From Solirubrobacter ginsenosidimutans (lineage in GTDB: Bacteria; Actinomycetota; Thermoleophilia; Solirubrobacterales; Solirubrobacteraceae), in NCBI RefSeq assembly GCF_027587205.1, contig NZ_JAPDOD010000041.1, positions 1 to 64,000 on the forward strand: 64,000 nt of DNA, written 5' to 3'. The position numbers and the translations under genes were made by a program. The notes beneath the pieces were generated by a model. That model was not told the DNA's origin. It saw nothing but the letters and a program-made list of their open reading frames with translations, and made no database searches. Positions within the stretch are counted from its first letter, which is position 1; each line of letters begins with the position of its first letter. This document shows, piece after piece, positions 24,073 to 32,711 of the stretch.

Positions 24073-24530
24073 CGGCGCAGGAACCGGACGCGGTCGGCCG
24101 CGACCACGCGCGCACCGAGCGCGGCCGGAAGGCTGTAGGTCTCGCCGGCGGCCGACCCGTCGAGCGTGGCGACCGCGTCACCGAGCTGCACCTCCCAGGT
24201 CGCCATGTAGATCCCGACAGTGCGTGCGACCGGCTCCGCCACGCCCAACAGCGCGGCGAGCTCGAGCGCCGGAACCGGCGGGCTGAACTCCAGCGACGCG
24301 CCCGGCGCCAGCGAGTCGACGGCTTCGAGACCGACGGCGGGCCGTTCGACCGGCACGAGCACCTCGCGCCGCCCCAGGTCCGCCGCCGTCGTCACCGGCG
24401 CCTCGTGGTGCATGTCCCACGCGAACGTGCAGAAGAACGGCGCGTCGGGCGCGAGCGAGCCGTACAGGGGCGTCCGCACGAGCTCCTCGAGCGGGACGCC
24501 GTGCTGCGCTGCGAGCTCGCCGACGGTCAC
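24069..24530 (-). CDS. hypothetical protein coupled to TrmH
   Basis: A 153-aa protein of unknown family. Recognisable features are FFCTFAWDMHHEAPV near residue 33 and a beta-rich C-terminal half ending in AADRVRFLRR. There is no signal peptide or membrane helix. The GTG at 24530 is the start that keeps the conserved-looking LAAQHGVPLEEL N terminus; longer versions run into Arg/Pro-rich noise. It overlaps the TrmH start by 4 bp, so coexpression is expected. Confidence 0.5.
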   Translation of the reverse strand: MTVGELAAQHGVPLEELVRTPLYGSLAPDAPFFCTFAWDMHHEAPVTTAADLGRREVLVPVERPAVGLEAVDSLAPGASLEFSPPVPALELAALLGVAEPVARTVGIYMATWEVQLGDAVATLDGSAAGETYSLPAALGARVVAADRVRFLRR

Positions 24531-24562
24531 GCCGCGAGCATACGAGGCGCGGCGAAAGCAAG

Positions 24563-24700
24563 CTTGATCGGGCACAGCCCGATCAAGTTGACGTTCGCGC
24601 CGCGGGGCGGCCCCGACCGGAGGCGCAGGTCGGGGCCGCATCGAACCTCGTGACCTCACAGAGACCCCGCCCCCGGCCGGGGGAGTCGGCCGGGGGCGGG
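24563..24700. terminator. three successive hairpins in the gap after the coiled-coil gene
   Basis: Perfect stems: CTTGATCGGGC with 3-nt loop (24563-24587), GCGGCCCCGACC with 9-nt loop (24607-24639), and CCCGCCCCCGGCCG with 7-nt loop (24666-24700). All lie between the stop at 24727 and the next minus-strand start at 24530. Read on the minus strand, the last one meets TTGCTTTC. They probably end transcription of the coiled-coil gene, though three in a row is unusual. Confidence 0.55.
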
Positions 24701-24726
24701 TGGGGACCTCATCTGGGGAGGGAGGC

Positions 24727-25725
24727 TTAGAGCCGGTCGCGCCAGCCGACGGCCGCCGAAGCGACGTCGCCCAGGGCGTCGGTCAGGCCGCGGCGGTCGC
24801 CGGCCGCGCGGGCCTTGTGGAGCGTGCGAAGCGCATTCGCCATCACGGCCGGTCCGGTCGGGCCGGCCTCACGCAGGCGTGCCAGCTCGCCGCGGGTCAG
24901 CTGCCGCGGTTCGCCGCACACGAGCGTCGCCAGTTCACGCGCACGACGCTCGGCCGCAGCCGCGCGCTCTTCGGACGCGCGTGCCGCCGACATCGCCGCG
25001 CCCACGGCCGCAGAATCCGTCGAAGCTTCCGCCAGCAGGCGCTCCGCCGCGCGAGCGCGCGCCTCTGCGTCAGCAGCGCGCACCTCAGCGGCACGAGCGG
25101 CCCGGCGGGCCTCGTGCGTATCCGCGACCGCGGCCTGGGCCTGGTCGTATGCCGCTCGCACCCGAGCGTTGGCGTCCGCGGTGAGCATCTCGACCTGCTC
25201 GCCGGCCTCGCGTTCGACGACCTGGACACGCTCACGCGCGCCACGGGCACGGCGCTCGCGCTCACCCGCACGGCGGGCACGCACTCGCGCATCACCCAAC
25301 TGGTCTTCGGCACGATCGGCACGACGCTCGGCCGCAGCCACCTCACGTTCCAGTGACGCGATACGGCGCTCCATGGTGCGGATGCGCTCCGAGGACTCGA
25401 GCAGCGCCTCGTCGACGCTGCGGGGAGCCTGCGGCTCGCGCTGCTCCATGGCGGGACGCGCGACCCCGGCCGGGCGACGGCGCGGACCGGAGCGGTGGGG
25501 CTCCAGGCCGGCAGCACGCACGGCGGCGTCGAACGACCCGTCGAACGGGCGCTTGGCGGCATTGGTCGAGGGCCAGATCCCGTCGCGGTACCGCTCGATG
25601 CGCCATTCCTGCGCGCGCCAGCGGGCCAGCGAGGGGTTCCAGTCAGCAGAGCACGGAGGCTCGCCGAAACGGACGTTCCACTCGAGGATCTTCTCGATGA
25701 TTGTCTCGCGGGTCCAGCGCGTCAC
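24727..25725 (-). CDS. coiled-coil protein with N-terminal HNR-like DNA-binding domain
   Basis: A 332-aa protein. Residues 1-75 (TIIEKILEWNVRFGEPPCSA, then DGIWPSTNAAKRPF and DAAVRAAGL) resemble the homing-endonuclease-associated repeat, a small domain thought to bind DNA. Residues about 105-285 are a continuous Ala/Arg/Glu coiled coil. The C terminus is a short helical domain. There is no nuclease motif. The GTG at 25725 has GGGAGG seven nt upstream. A 43-aa gene lies 53 bp upstream. It may organise DNA or a polar structure, but this is inference. Confidence 0.6.
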   Translation of the reverse strand: MTRWTRETIIEKILEWNVRFGEPPCSADWNPSLARWRAQEWRIERYRDGIWPSTNAAKRPFDGSFDAAVRAAGLEPHRSGPRRRPAGVARPAMEQREPQAPRSVDEALLESSERIRTMERRIASLEREVAAAERRADRAEDQLGDARVRARRAGERERRARGARERVQVVEREAGEQVEMLTADANARVRAAYDQAQAAVADTHEARRAARAAEVRAADAEARARAAERLLAEASTDSAAVGAAMSAARASEERAAAAERRARELATLVCGEPRQLTRGELARLREAGPTGPAVMANALRTLHKARAAGDRRGLTDALGDVASAAVGWRDRL

Positions 25726-25778
25726 TCGACGCCCTCCCGCGGTGTTCGCGGAAGGGGGCAAAGGACGCTCCGTTTCCG

Positions 25779-25910
25779 CTAGTAGCCGCTCGGCTGCTGG
25801 ACGTTGATTCGCGCGGCGAGGGTCGCCGGCAGGCTCAGCTCGCGCCGCCACGACTTCGTACCCGTGGGGACGGGCATGAAGGCATCGTTGTGGGCGGCGT
25901 AGACGGCCAT
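25779..25910 (-). CDS. small protein, 43 aa
   Basis: A short reading frame starting MAVYAAHNDAF and ending NVQQPSGY. It is supported by position: the ATG follows a TACTTT hexamer by 10 nt, and the next gene starts 53 bp downstream with its own ribosome site. The central TGTKSWRRELSLPATLAARI looks like a helix with a basic patch. No family recognised. It could be a leader peptide instead of a stable protein. Confidence 0.4.
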   Translation of the reverse strand: MAVYAAHNDAFMPVPTGTKSWRRELSLPATLAARINVQQPSGY

Positions 25911-25911
25911 T

Positions 25912-25937
25912 GCTCAAACCAAAGTACAGGCTCAAAC
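25912..25937 (-). promoter_or_regulatory. -10 element flanked by direct repeats
   Basis: On the minus strand GTTTGAGC occurs twice with an 18-bp period (25937-25930 and 25919-25912), bracketing TACTTT (25926-25921). A repressor binding both would cover the promoter of the 43-aa gene and the coiled-coil gene. Confidence 0.4.
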
Positions 25938-25995
25938 GGCTCTCGTCCAGCCCTTTTCACGGTCGCTGGGTTCGAACCCTGCGAAGCTGACCGCC

Positions 25996-26730
25996 ATGCC
26001 CACTGAGGTCGCCCCGGGCGTCCACCGGCTCGGCAACGCGTTCGTCAACTGCTACCTGATCGAGGATGGCAACCAGCTGACGCTCGTCGATGCGGGCATG
26101 CCGGGCTTCCGCTCGCAGCTCGACGAGCACCTGCGGTCGCGGGGCCGCAGCGTCGGCGACATCGCCGCGGTGATCCTCACCCACGCGCACGGCGACCACG
26201 TCGGAATGGCCGAGCGCGTCCGGCTCGACGCGCCCGCGCCGGTGTACGTGCACGTCGCGGATGAGCACATGGCCCGCACGGCCAAGATCCACACGCGCGA
26301 CGGCAGCCTCCTCCCCTACCTGCGGCGCCCCGCGGTCTGGAAGCTGCTCGCGATGGGGGTGCGCAACGGCGCGGTCCGGCCGACCAAGATCCGCGAGCTG
26401 ACGACCTTCACCGACGGCGACCTCGACGTCCCCGGCCGCCCGCGCGTGATCCCCACGCCGGGGCACTCCCCCGGGCACGTCGCGTTCCAGCTCCCCGACC
26501 GCGGCGTCCTGCTCGCCGGCGACGCGCTCTGCACCTACAACCCGCTCACGGGCACGCGCGGGCCGCAGGTCCTGCCGAAGGCGTTCGCCCACGACGCGCT
26601 GCAGGCGATCGCGTCCCTGTCCGCGCTCGAGGGCATCGATGCGGGCGTGATGCTGTTCGGCCACGGAGAGCCGTGGACGGACGGGCCCTCCTCAGCAGTC
26701 GCTCATGCCCGAGAAGTCGGCGTCACATAG
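25996..26730 (+). CDS. MBL-fold metallo-hydrolase
   Basis: A 244-aa metallo-beta-lactamase-fold hydrolase. THAHGDHVG near residue 62 is the HxHxDH zinc motif; PTPGHSPGH, LLAGDAL and the late LFGHGEPW give the other ligands. The family includes glyoxalase II-like and lactonase-like enzymes; the substrate is unknown. Upstream, GGGTTCGAACCC (25968-25979) is a perfect 12-bp palindrome that could be an operator. The next gene starts 32 bp after its stop. Confidence 0.8.
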   Translation: MPTEVAPGVHRLGNAFVNCYLIEDGNQLTLVDAGMPGFRSQLDEHLRSRGRSVGDIAAVILTHAHGDHVGMAERVRLDAPAPVYVHVADEHMARTAKIHTRDGSLLPYLRRPAVWKLLAMGVRNGAVRPTKIRELTTFTDGDLDVPGRPRVIPTPGHSPGHVAFQLPDRGVLLAGDALCTYNPLTGTRGPQVLPKAFAHDALQAIASLSALEGIDAGVMLFGHGEPWTDGPSSAVAHAREVGVT

Positions 26731-26762
26731 CGGCTCGCGCTTCTACCCTGATCACGCGCAAG

Positions 26763-27782
26763 TTGAGCACTGAGTCGTCCACTTCTGAGCATCCGCTCGT
26801 CCCGCTCGCGCCGCCGGTGACCACCCCTGGTCCCAAGCGGCGCTGGTCGCCCCTGTCCGTTCTCGGGATCGTCGTGTCGATCGTGGCGCTCGCCGGCGTG
26901 GTCTGGTGGGCGTCCAAGCAGCAGGCGCCGCAGCTGCCCAGCACGCCGGCCGAGATCGCCGCGCTGATCGGCGCGATCGCGCTCTACGCCCTCGCCACCG
27001 TGGTCCGCGCGGAGCGCTGGCAGCGGCTGCTCGAGGATGAGGGCGCGAGCCCACACCGCGCCGATACGTACTCCCTGACGGTGGTCGGCTACATGGGCAA
27101 CAACGTCCTTCCCGCGCGCGCCGGCGACGCGATCCGCGTCGTGCTCATGGCCCCGCGCGCGAACACGTCCAATCGCACCGTGGTCGGCACGCTGGTGGCC
27201 GAGCGCCTGCTCGACGTCGCCGTGCTGCTGGTCCTGTTCGTCGTCGTCGGCTACGGGCTGCTGGGCGAGGTCGGCGGCAATTCCGTCGAGCTGATCGCGC
27301 TGGTCGCGATCGTCGGGATCAGCGCCGTCGGGGTCGGCTGGCGGTTCATCCGGCGCAACGAGAAGCTCCACGGCATGCTCGCGCCGATCGCTTCGGCGAC
27401 GCTCGGGCTGCGCAAGGCGCACCACGGGCTCCGGCTGCTCGGCCTCACGTTCGTCATCTGGGGGATCGAGGCCGGCGTGTGGATGGCCGTCGGCGCCGCG
27501 GTCGGGTTCGGCATGACGCCGATCGAGGGCCTGTACCTCGTCGCGCTGGCCAGCGTCTTCTCGATGATCCCCTCCGGGCCGGGCTACGCCGGCACCCAGG
27601 ATGCCGCTGTGGCGATCGGCATCAAGGCGATCGGCGGGACAGGCGGGGTCAAAGTCGGCTACCTCTTGATGTTGCGCTTCGTGATCGTCGTGCCGATCAC
27701 GTTGCTGGGACTGATCCTGATGATCACCCGCTACGGCGGGCTGAAGAAACTGCGCTCCATGCGCGCCGAAGCCAAGGGCTAG
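26763..27782 (+). CDS. flippase-like membrane protein (UPF0104/lysylphosphatidylglycerol synthase TM family)
   Basis: A 339-aa protein with about eight transmembrane helices. Family motifs are YMGNNVLPARAGDAIRV near residue 108 and SMIPSGPGYAGTQDAAV near 270, typical of the LPG-synthase transmembrane or AglD-like group linked to lipid or glycolipid translocation. The TTG at 26763 is the only start that keeps the short basic N terminus without overlapping the previous gene; TACCCT lies 13 nt upstream. Agl23-like follows after 9 bp, implying one operon. Confidence 0.75.
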   Translation: MSTESSTSEHPLVPLAPPVTTPGPKRRWSPLSVLGIVVSIVALAGVVWWASKQQAPQLPSTPAEIAALIGAIALYALATVVRAERWQRLLEDEGASPHRADTYSLTVVGYMGNNVLPARAGDAIRVVLMAPRANTSNRTVVGTLVAERLLDVAVLLVLFVVVGYGLLGEVGGNSVELIALVAIVGISAVGVGWRFIRRNEKLHGMLAPIASATLGLRKAHHGLRLLGLTFVIWGIEAGVWMAVGAAVGFGMTPIEGLYLVALASVFSMIPSGPGYAGTQDAAVAIGIKAIGGTGGVKVGYLLMLRFVIVVPITLLGLILMITRYGGLKKLRSMRAEAKG

Positions 27783-27791
27783 AGACACCAG

Positions 27792-29408
27792 ATGACCGAC
27801 ATCGCCGCTCCCGCGGCCCCACAGCGAGAAGAGACGACGTCGGCCCGTCGCGGCCCCGCGGCCTGGTTCGCCCGCCAGCAGACGAGCGAGCTGGTGGCGT
27901 GGGGCGTGCTGTTCGCCGCCGCGATCGTCGTCCACGTGATCGGCCTCGGCAACCGGCCGTTCCATCACGACGAGAGCCAGGACGCGTACTTCTCGTACCT
28001 GTTCCGCCAGACCGGCGACTACCAGTACAACCCGCTGCTGCACGGCCCGCTGCGCTTCTACCTGACCGGGCTGATGTACGTGCTGTTCGGCGACTCGAAC
28101 TTCACCGCCCGCCTCGCCCCCGTGCTGATGGCGCTCTCGATGGTCCCGATGTGCTGGCCGCTGCGCCGCCTGATGGGCCGCCCGGCGGCGTTCTGCGCCG
28201 CGGCGCTGTTCGCGTTCGGGCCCAGCTACCTCTACTTCGGCCGCTTCGCCCGCGAGGACATCTACGTCGCCGCGATCACGCTCGGCCTGCTGGTCTCGAT
28301 CTGGTGCTACATCGACCGGCCGCGCAAGTACCACCCGGCGATCATCGGCGCCTTCCTGGCCGCGTCGTTCGCGACCAAGGAGACGACGTTCATCACGGTC
28401 TTCGTGATGGGCTCGTTCTTCCTGTTCTCGTTCGCGATCCCCGCGTGGCGGGAGGAGCTGATCGGCGCCCTCAAGCGCGCGGGCTGGGAGGGCTGGGGCT
28501 GGTTCCTGGCGGCGTTCGCGGGGCTCTTCACGATCCTCTTCACGACGTTCCTCACCCACCCCGGCGGGCTCTGGGACGGCATCTACACCGGCCTGAAGTA
28601 CTGGATCGACCAGCACGGCGTCGCCCGCGGCGGCGAGCCCTGGCAGTTCTATTCCACGGTGCTGATCACGATCGAGTGGCCGGCGCTGATCCTCGGCGCC
28701 ATCGGCGCCGTCTCGCTGTGGCGGCGCAAGCCCTACTTCGCGGCGTTCCTGGTCTGGGACTTCGTCCTCTCGCTGATCGTCTACTCGTGGGCGGGCGAGA
28801 AGTTCGCGTGGCTCGTGCTGCACCCGCTGCTGCCGGTCATCCTGCTCGCGGGCGTGGGCCTGCAGGCGATCTGGTTCACCCGCGGCACGCTGCGTTACGT
28901 CGGCCTCGTGGGCGCGGCGATCGCGCTCTTCTACGTTGGCCTGGCGTCCTGGTGGGTCAACGTCGACCGCGGCGCCGACCCGCGCGAGATGCTCGTCTCC
29001 ACGCAGTCCGCACCCGACGTCAAGAAGGTCGCCGACCAGGTCCAGGCGCTGGCCGACAGCCGCGGCCCCGGAAAGCCGCCGCTGACGGTCACGATCGACT
29101 CCTCGCAGGGCGCGACGTTCCCCTACGCCTGGTACTTCCGGCACCTCTCGGTGGGCTACATCGACCTCGCGCAGCAGAACGCGCCGCCGCCCACGTCGGA
29201 CGTGGTCGTGATGACCGACGAGGCCCACGCCCGCCTCCAGAACGCCCTGCAGGCCTACGACGGCCGCCAGTTCCAGTTCCGCATCTGGTGGGTGCGCGAC
29301 TACGGTGCGATCCGCCCCGGCAACCTCTTCTCCTACATCACGCAGCGCAAGGTCTGGAACCCCACGGGCGGGATGAAGGAATGGCTCTACGTCAAGAAGG
29401 GCCTCTGA
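27792..29408 (+). CDS. Agl23-like (TIGR03663) membrane glycosyltransferase-type protein
   Basis: A 538-aa GT-C-type protein with 11-13 transmembrane helices. NRPFHHDESQDAYFSYL near residue 54 is the family's first extracytoplasmic loop, with the acidic residues used by GT-C enzymes; GRFAREDIYVA and SWAGEKFAWL are further conserved blocks. The family is known from archaea and Chloroflexi as flippase activity-associated protein in surface glycosylation. The last 120 residues form a soluble domain. It is convergent with a DUF2298 gene, overlapping by 17 bp. Confidence 0.78.
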   Translation: MTDIAAPAAPQREETTSARRGPAAWFARQQTSELVAWGVLFAAAIVVHVIGLGNRPFHHDESQDAYFSYLFRQTGDYQYNPLLHGPLRFYLTGLMYVLFGDSNFTARLAPVLMALSMVPMCWPLRRLMGRPAAFCAAALFAFGPSYLYFGRFAREDIYVAAITLGLLVSIWCYIDRPRKYHPAIIGAFLAASFATKETTFITVFVMGSFFLFSFAIPAWREELIGALKRAGWEGWGWFLAAFAGLFTILFTTFLTHPGGLWDGIYTGLKYWIDQHGVARGGEPWQFYSTVLITIEWPALILGAIGAVSLWRRKPYFAAFLVWDFVLSLIVYSWAGEKFAWLVLHPLLPVILLAGVGLQAIWFTRGTLRYVGLVGAAIALFYVGLASWWVNVDRGADPREMLVSTQSAPDVKKVADQVQALADSRGPGKPPLTVTIDSSQGATFPYAWYFRHLSVGYIDLAQQNAPPPTSDVVVMTDEAHARLQNALQAYDGRQFQFRIWWVRDYGAIRPGNLFSYITQRKVWNPTGGMKEWLYVKKGL

Positions 29409-31611
29409 GCTCCCACACCGTGGTGCCGGCGCGCGAGTAGACCTTGCGGCCGAGTTGGTCCCACTTGGCGACGCCCGCGTCGCCATAGGTGGTCTGCTCG
29501 ATCGGGCCGAAGACGACGTACTTGATCCCGTAGCGGTCGATCAGCGGCTGCGCGACCTGGGCGTCCGGGGTGGTGTAGAGCGTCTGGACGTCGGTCGAGC
29601 GCGTGCCCGGGTCGTGCTGCCACTGGACCTCGTGGCCGGCCCAGCCGATCACGGTCGAGAGGCCGGTGAAGGTCGAGATGCGGCCGTGGCCGAAGGCGGA
29701 GTAGTCGTCTCCGAAGGCCTCCAACACGACTGAGTCGCCCGGCGCGTTGTCGCGCAGCCAGTCGATCGCGCCCGGGTCGCCCGGGGACTTCGCCGCAAGC
29801 CACTTCAGGCCGTCCAGCGACGGTGCGTTCGCGAACCCGCCGGTGCGCGCGTAGGAGCCCGCGTAGGGGAAGACGAGCCCGAGGATGATCAGCACCGCCG
29901 CGACCGCCACCCAGAGCGTCCACGCCCACCGCGGCAGCCACGCGCCCGCCCACGGCAGCGCACAGCCCGCGGCCAGCCCGAGCAGCAGGAACGCCTGGTA
30001 GCCGGCCTTGAAGACCGTGTTCATGCGGAACAGCGCCGACCCGTCGAACGCGTCCTTGAGATAGAGGATCTCCGGGATCAGCAGCAGCGCCGCGCCGCCG
30101 GCGATGAGGATCCAGAGGAAGCGCTCCGGCGCGGTCAGATCGCGCTGCAGGACGGCGCCGATCCCGATCGCCATCGCGATCCCGGCGACCATCGCGCCCG
30201 CCAGGTCGTCGGTCGCGAGCACGGAACCGACGACGAGGCTCGCCACCGCGCCGAACCCGAGCCAGCGCCAGCGGTTCGGCGAGCCGAAGATGCGCGCCGC
30301 GAACGCGGGCACCAGCGGCCAGGCGAGAATCGCGTAGATCAACGCCATGTCGCCGAGCCACTTGCCGAACGGCCGGCGCACGTGGACGAAGCCGATCCCC
30401 TTCGCCTCGGGGTCGAAGTTCAACAGGAACGGCAGGATCAGGACGAAGCTGGCGACGATCACCAGCCCCAGCCACACGATGGGATAGCCCTTGCGGTGCT
30501 TCCCGTCCGAACGGACCCACGTGATCACCGATGCAGCGAGAATCCCCGCCGCGACGGGGTACGACCAGGAGTTGATCGCGTACAGCGCGCCGATCGCGAG
30601 CCCGATCGCCAGCGCCTCGAGCACGGCTCGCCACACGACGTCCCCACGCGGGCCGCGAAGGGCGACCTGGAGCGCGAACGCCAGCGCAAGCACCGTGAAC
30701 GGCAGCGCCAGCACGTGGGCGTGCAGATCGCCGAGGATGAACGAGAACGACGGGAACTCGTTGATCGTGTCCGGGATCACCCGCGACGGGTCGAACCAGG
30801 CGTAGTCCTTCGGCGGGTCGACGGCCTTGATCCACGTCCTGACGCCCGCGAGGTTGCCGAGGATCGTCACCAGCGCCGCGGCCACGAGGCCGGCGGCGAC
30901 GGGGCCGCCGCGCGGCGCGCGGGCGCCGAGCGCTTCCCGTCCCGCCGCCCACAGCGTCCCGCTGAACGCGTAGACCGCGGTCGCCGTGAGCCCCATCAGC
31001 AGGCCCCACGAGAGCAGGTAGCCCGTGTCGGGCGCCAGGCCGAGCACCTTGATCGGCCACGCCAGCACGACGTGCCCGAAGTAGTAGTAGTTCAGCGTCT
31101 CGCCGCTCATCCAGGGGTCGTGCGGCGGGAAGTGGCTCGACTGGTTGATGGCGTTGATGAACCCCATGTCCATCGGCTTCTCGGTGTTCCAGACGTCGGG
31201 CGCGAACGACGCCAGCAGGACGCCCAGGGCGTAGACGACCGCGAAGACCGCCTCGCCGCCCCAGAAGAGCCGCCGCCGGACCGGGTCCTCCAGCGGCAGG
31301 GCGAGCCGCAGCAGCCGCCGGGACTTGCGTCCCTCGCCCTCCAGTCGCGTGCCGAGCGAGTGCAGCCGCAGCGCCACCAGCACGCTGACCACGGCCAACA
31401 GCACGAGGACGCCGACGATCAGCGGCACGCCGTAGCTGACGACGTGCAAGGACGCCGCCATCCAGATCAACCACGTGACGAGCAGCAGCCCGAGCACCTT
31501 CGAGAAGCCGAGACCGGCACCGGGAAGCCGCCCGAGCACGAGCGCAGCGAGCGGCGCGGCCAACAGGCCCACCACTTCGATCAGAAGGAAGAGCCCGAGC
31601 GCAGCGAGCAT
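29392..31611 (-). CDS. DUF2298 (YYY-type) membrane protein
   Basis: About 739 aa with some 16 transmembrane helices. LNYYYFGH near residue 175 is the Tyr-rich signature of the DUF2298 family; SGETLNYYY follows PHDPWM, and FGPIEQTTYG lies near the C terminus. Members sit next to Agl23-type genes in archaea and Chloroflexi and are suspected membrane glycosyltransferases. The ATG at 31611 lies 11 nt from TACCCT and avoids overlapping the divergent gene. The two halves end in a soluble domain. Confidence 0.78.
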   Translation of the reverse strand: MLAALGLFLLIEVVGLLAAPLAALVLGRLPGAGLGFSKVLGLLLVTWLIWMAASLHVVSYGVPLIVGVLVLLAVVSVLVALRLHSLGTRLEGEGRKSRRLLRLALPLEDPVRRRLFWGGEAVFAVVYALGVLLASFAPDVWNTEKPMDMGFINAINQSSHFPPHDPWMSGETLNYYYFGHVVLAWPIKVLGLAPDTGYLLSWGLLMGLTATAVYAFSGTLWAAGREALGARAPRGGPVAAGLVAAALVTILGNLAGVRTWIKAVDPPKDYAWFDPSRVIPDTINEFPSFSFILGDLHAHVLALPFTVLALAFALQVALRGPRGDVVWRAVLEALAIGLAIGALYAINSWSYPVAAGILAASVITWVRSDGKHRKGYPIVWLGLVIVASFVLILPFLLNFDPEAKGIGFVHVRRPFGKWLGDMALIYAILAWPLVPAFAARIFGSPNRWRWLGFGAVASLVVGSVLATDDLAGAMVAGIAMAIGIGAVLQRDLTAPERFLWILIAGGAALLLIPEILYLKDAFDGSALFRMNTVFKAGYQAFLLLGLAAGCALPWAGAWLPRWAWTLWVAVAAVLIILGLVFPYAGSYARTGGFANAPSLDGLKWLAAKSPGDPGAIDWLRDNAPGDSVVLEAFGDDYSAFGHGRISTFTGLSTVIGWAGHEVQWQHDPGTRSTDVQTLYTTPDAQVAQPLIDRYGIKYVVFGPIEQTTYGDAGVAKWDQLGRKVYSRAGTTVWELRGPS

Positions 31612-31622
31612 CGCGGCCGAGG

Positions 31623-31632
31623 AGGGTACCTT
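31623..31632. promoter_or_regulatory. symmetric divergent -10 core AGGGTACCTT
   Basis: Plus TACCTT (31627-31632) ends eight nt before ATG 31641. Minus TACCCT (31628-31623) ends 11 nt before ATG 31611. The two share the central TA within GGTACC. Confidence 0.5.
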
Positions 31633-31640
31633 GGTCGGCC

Positions 31641-32702
31641 ATGTCGCTCTACGACCTCGTCTCCTCGCTCTCACTTAGGATCGACGGATACACGCTCGAA
31701 GGCCTCGCCCGGACGGTCTCCTCCGGCTTCGAACGCAAGTCCACGATCATCGTCCTGACGGGCGGCGGTGAGGAGGGTCGCGGCGAGGACGTGACCTACG
31801 AGGCGGGCGCCCACGACGCCCAGCAGGCGGCCGGCCCGGTGCTCGACCTGACGGGCGAGTACACGTTCGACAGCTTCTCGGAGCATCTGGCGACGCTCGA
31901 CCTGTTCCCGGGCTACACGCCGGAGCAGGCGGTCTACCGCAACTACCGGCGCTGGGCCTTCGAGTCCGCCGCGCTGGACCTCGCGCTGCGCCAGGCGAAC
32001 ACGTCGCTGCCCGAGGCGATCGGCCGCCGCGCCGAGCCGATCACGTTCGTCGTCTCCTCGCGCATGGGCACGCCGCCGACGATCGACCCCGTCACCCGTC
32101 GCCTCGCCGTCTACCCCCGGTTGCGCTTCAAGCTCGACGCCACGCCGGACTGGCCGCAGGAGCTGATCGAGCAGCTGCAGGCGACGGGCGCGGTGGACTC
32201 GATCGACTTCAAGGGCGCCTACAAGGGCACGCCGGTCGACGTCACGACCGACCCCGCCTTCTACAAGCACATCGCCGAATCGTTCCCGGACGCCTGGCTC
32301 GAGGATCCCGACCTCGACACCGAGGACGCGCGCAACGCGCTCGCGTCCCACCAGGACCGGATCACCTGGGACGCGCCGATCCACTCGGTCCAGGACATCC
32401 TCGACGCACCGGTGATCCCGCGCACGGTCAACCTGAAGCCGTCGCGCTTCGGTTCCGTGAAGGCGCTGTTCGAGGGGTATGAGTTCTGCGAGCAGCGCGG
32501 GATGGGCGCCTACGGCGGCGGCCAGTACGAGCTCGGCGTCGGCCGCGGGCACATCCAGTTGCTGGCCGCGCTGTTTCACCCGAACGCGCCCAACGACATC
32601 GCTCCCGGCGGCTACGACGACCTCGATCCCGAGCCCGCTTTGCCTGAGAGCCCCCTGAACGTGGACCCGGCGCCGCTGGGTTTCCGGCGCAACGTAAACT
32701 GA
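31641..32702 (+). CDS. enolase-superfamily (mandelate racemase-like) enzyme
   Basis: A 353-aa enzyme with the enolase-superfamily plan: N-terminal capping domain, then a beta barrel. Candidate catalytic and metal positions are Lys in RLRFKLDA, Asp in SIDFKG, Glu in WLEDPD, Asp in ITWDAP and Lys in NLKPSR. These enzymes abstract an alpha proton next to a carboxylate, as in racemases, cycloisomerases or o-succinylbenzoate synthase. Reaction is not determinable. The gene looks leaderless and is followed after 9 bp by a membrane protein gene. Confidence 0.72.
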   Translation: MSLYDLVSSLSLRIDGYTLEGLARTVSSGFERKSTIIVLTGGGEEGRGEDVTYEAGAHDAQQAAGPVLDLTGEYTFDSFSEHLATLDLFPGYTPEQAVYRNYRRWAFESAALDLALRQANTSLPEAIGRRAEPITFVVSSRMGTPPTIDPVTRRLAVYPRLRFKLDATPDWPQELIEQLQATGAVDSIDFKGAYKGTPVDVTTDPAFYKHIAESFPDAWLEDPDLDTEDARNALASHQDRITWDAPIHSVQDILDAPVIPRTVNLKPSRFGSVKALFEGYEFCEQRGMGAYGGGQYELGVGRGHIQLLAALFHPNAPNDIAPGGYDDLDPEPALPESPLNVDPAPLGFRRNVN

Positions 32703-32711
32703 GAAGTCGCC

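Noticed and set aside
25968..25981. GGGTTCGAACCC looks like a tRNA T-arm
   Set aside because: No acceptor, D-arm or anticodon stem fits around it and there is no CCA end; treated as a plain palindrome before the MBL gene.
26703..29486. A 927-codon open frame on the minus strand
   Set aside because: It is antisense to the flippase-like and Agl23-like genes, is Arg/Asp/Gln-rich, and has no family motif. High GC keeps such frames open.
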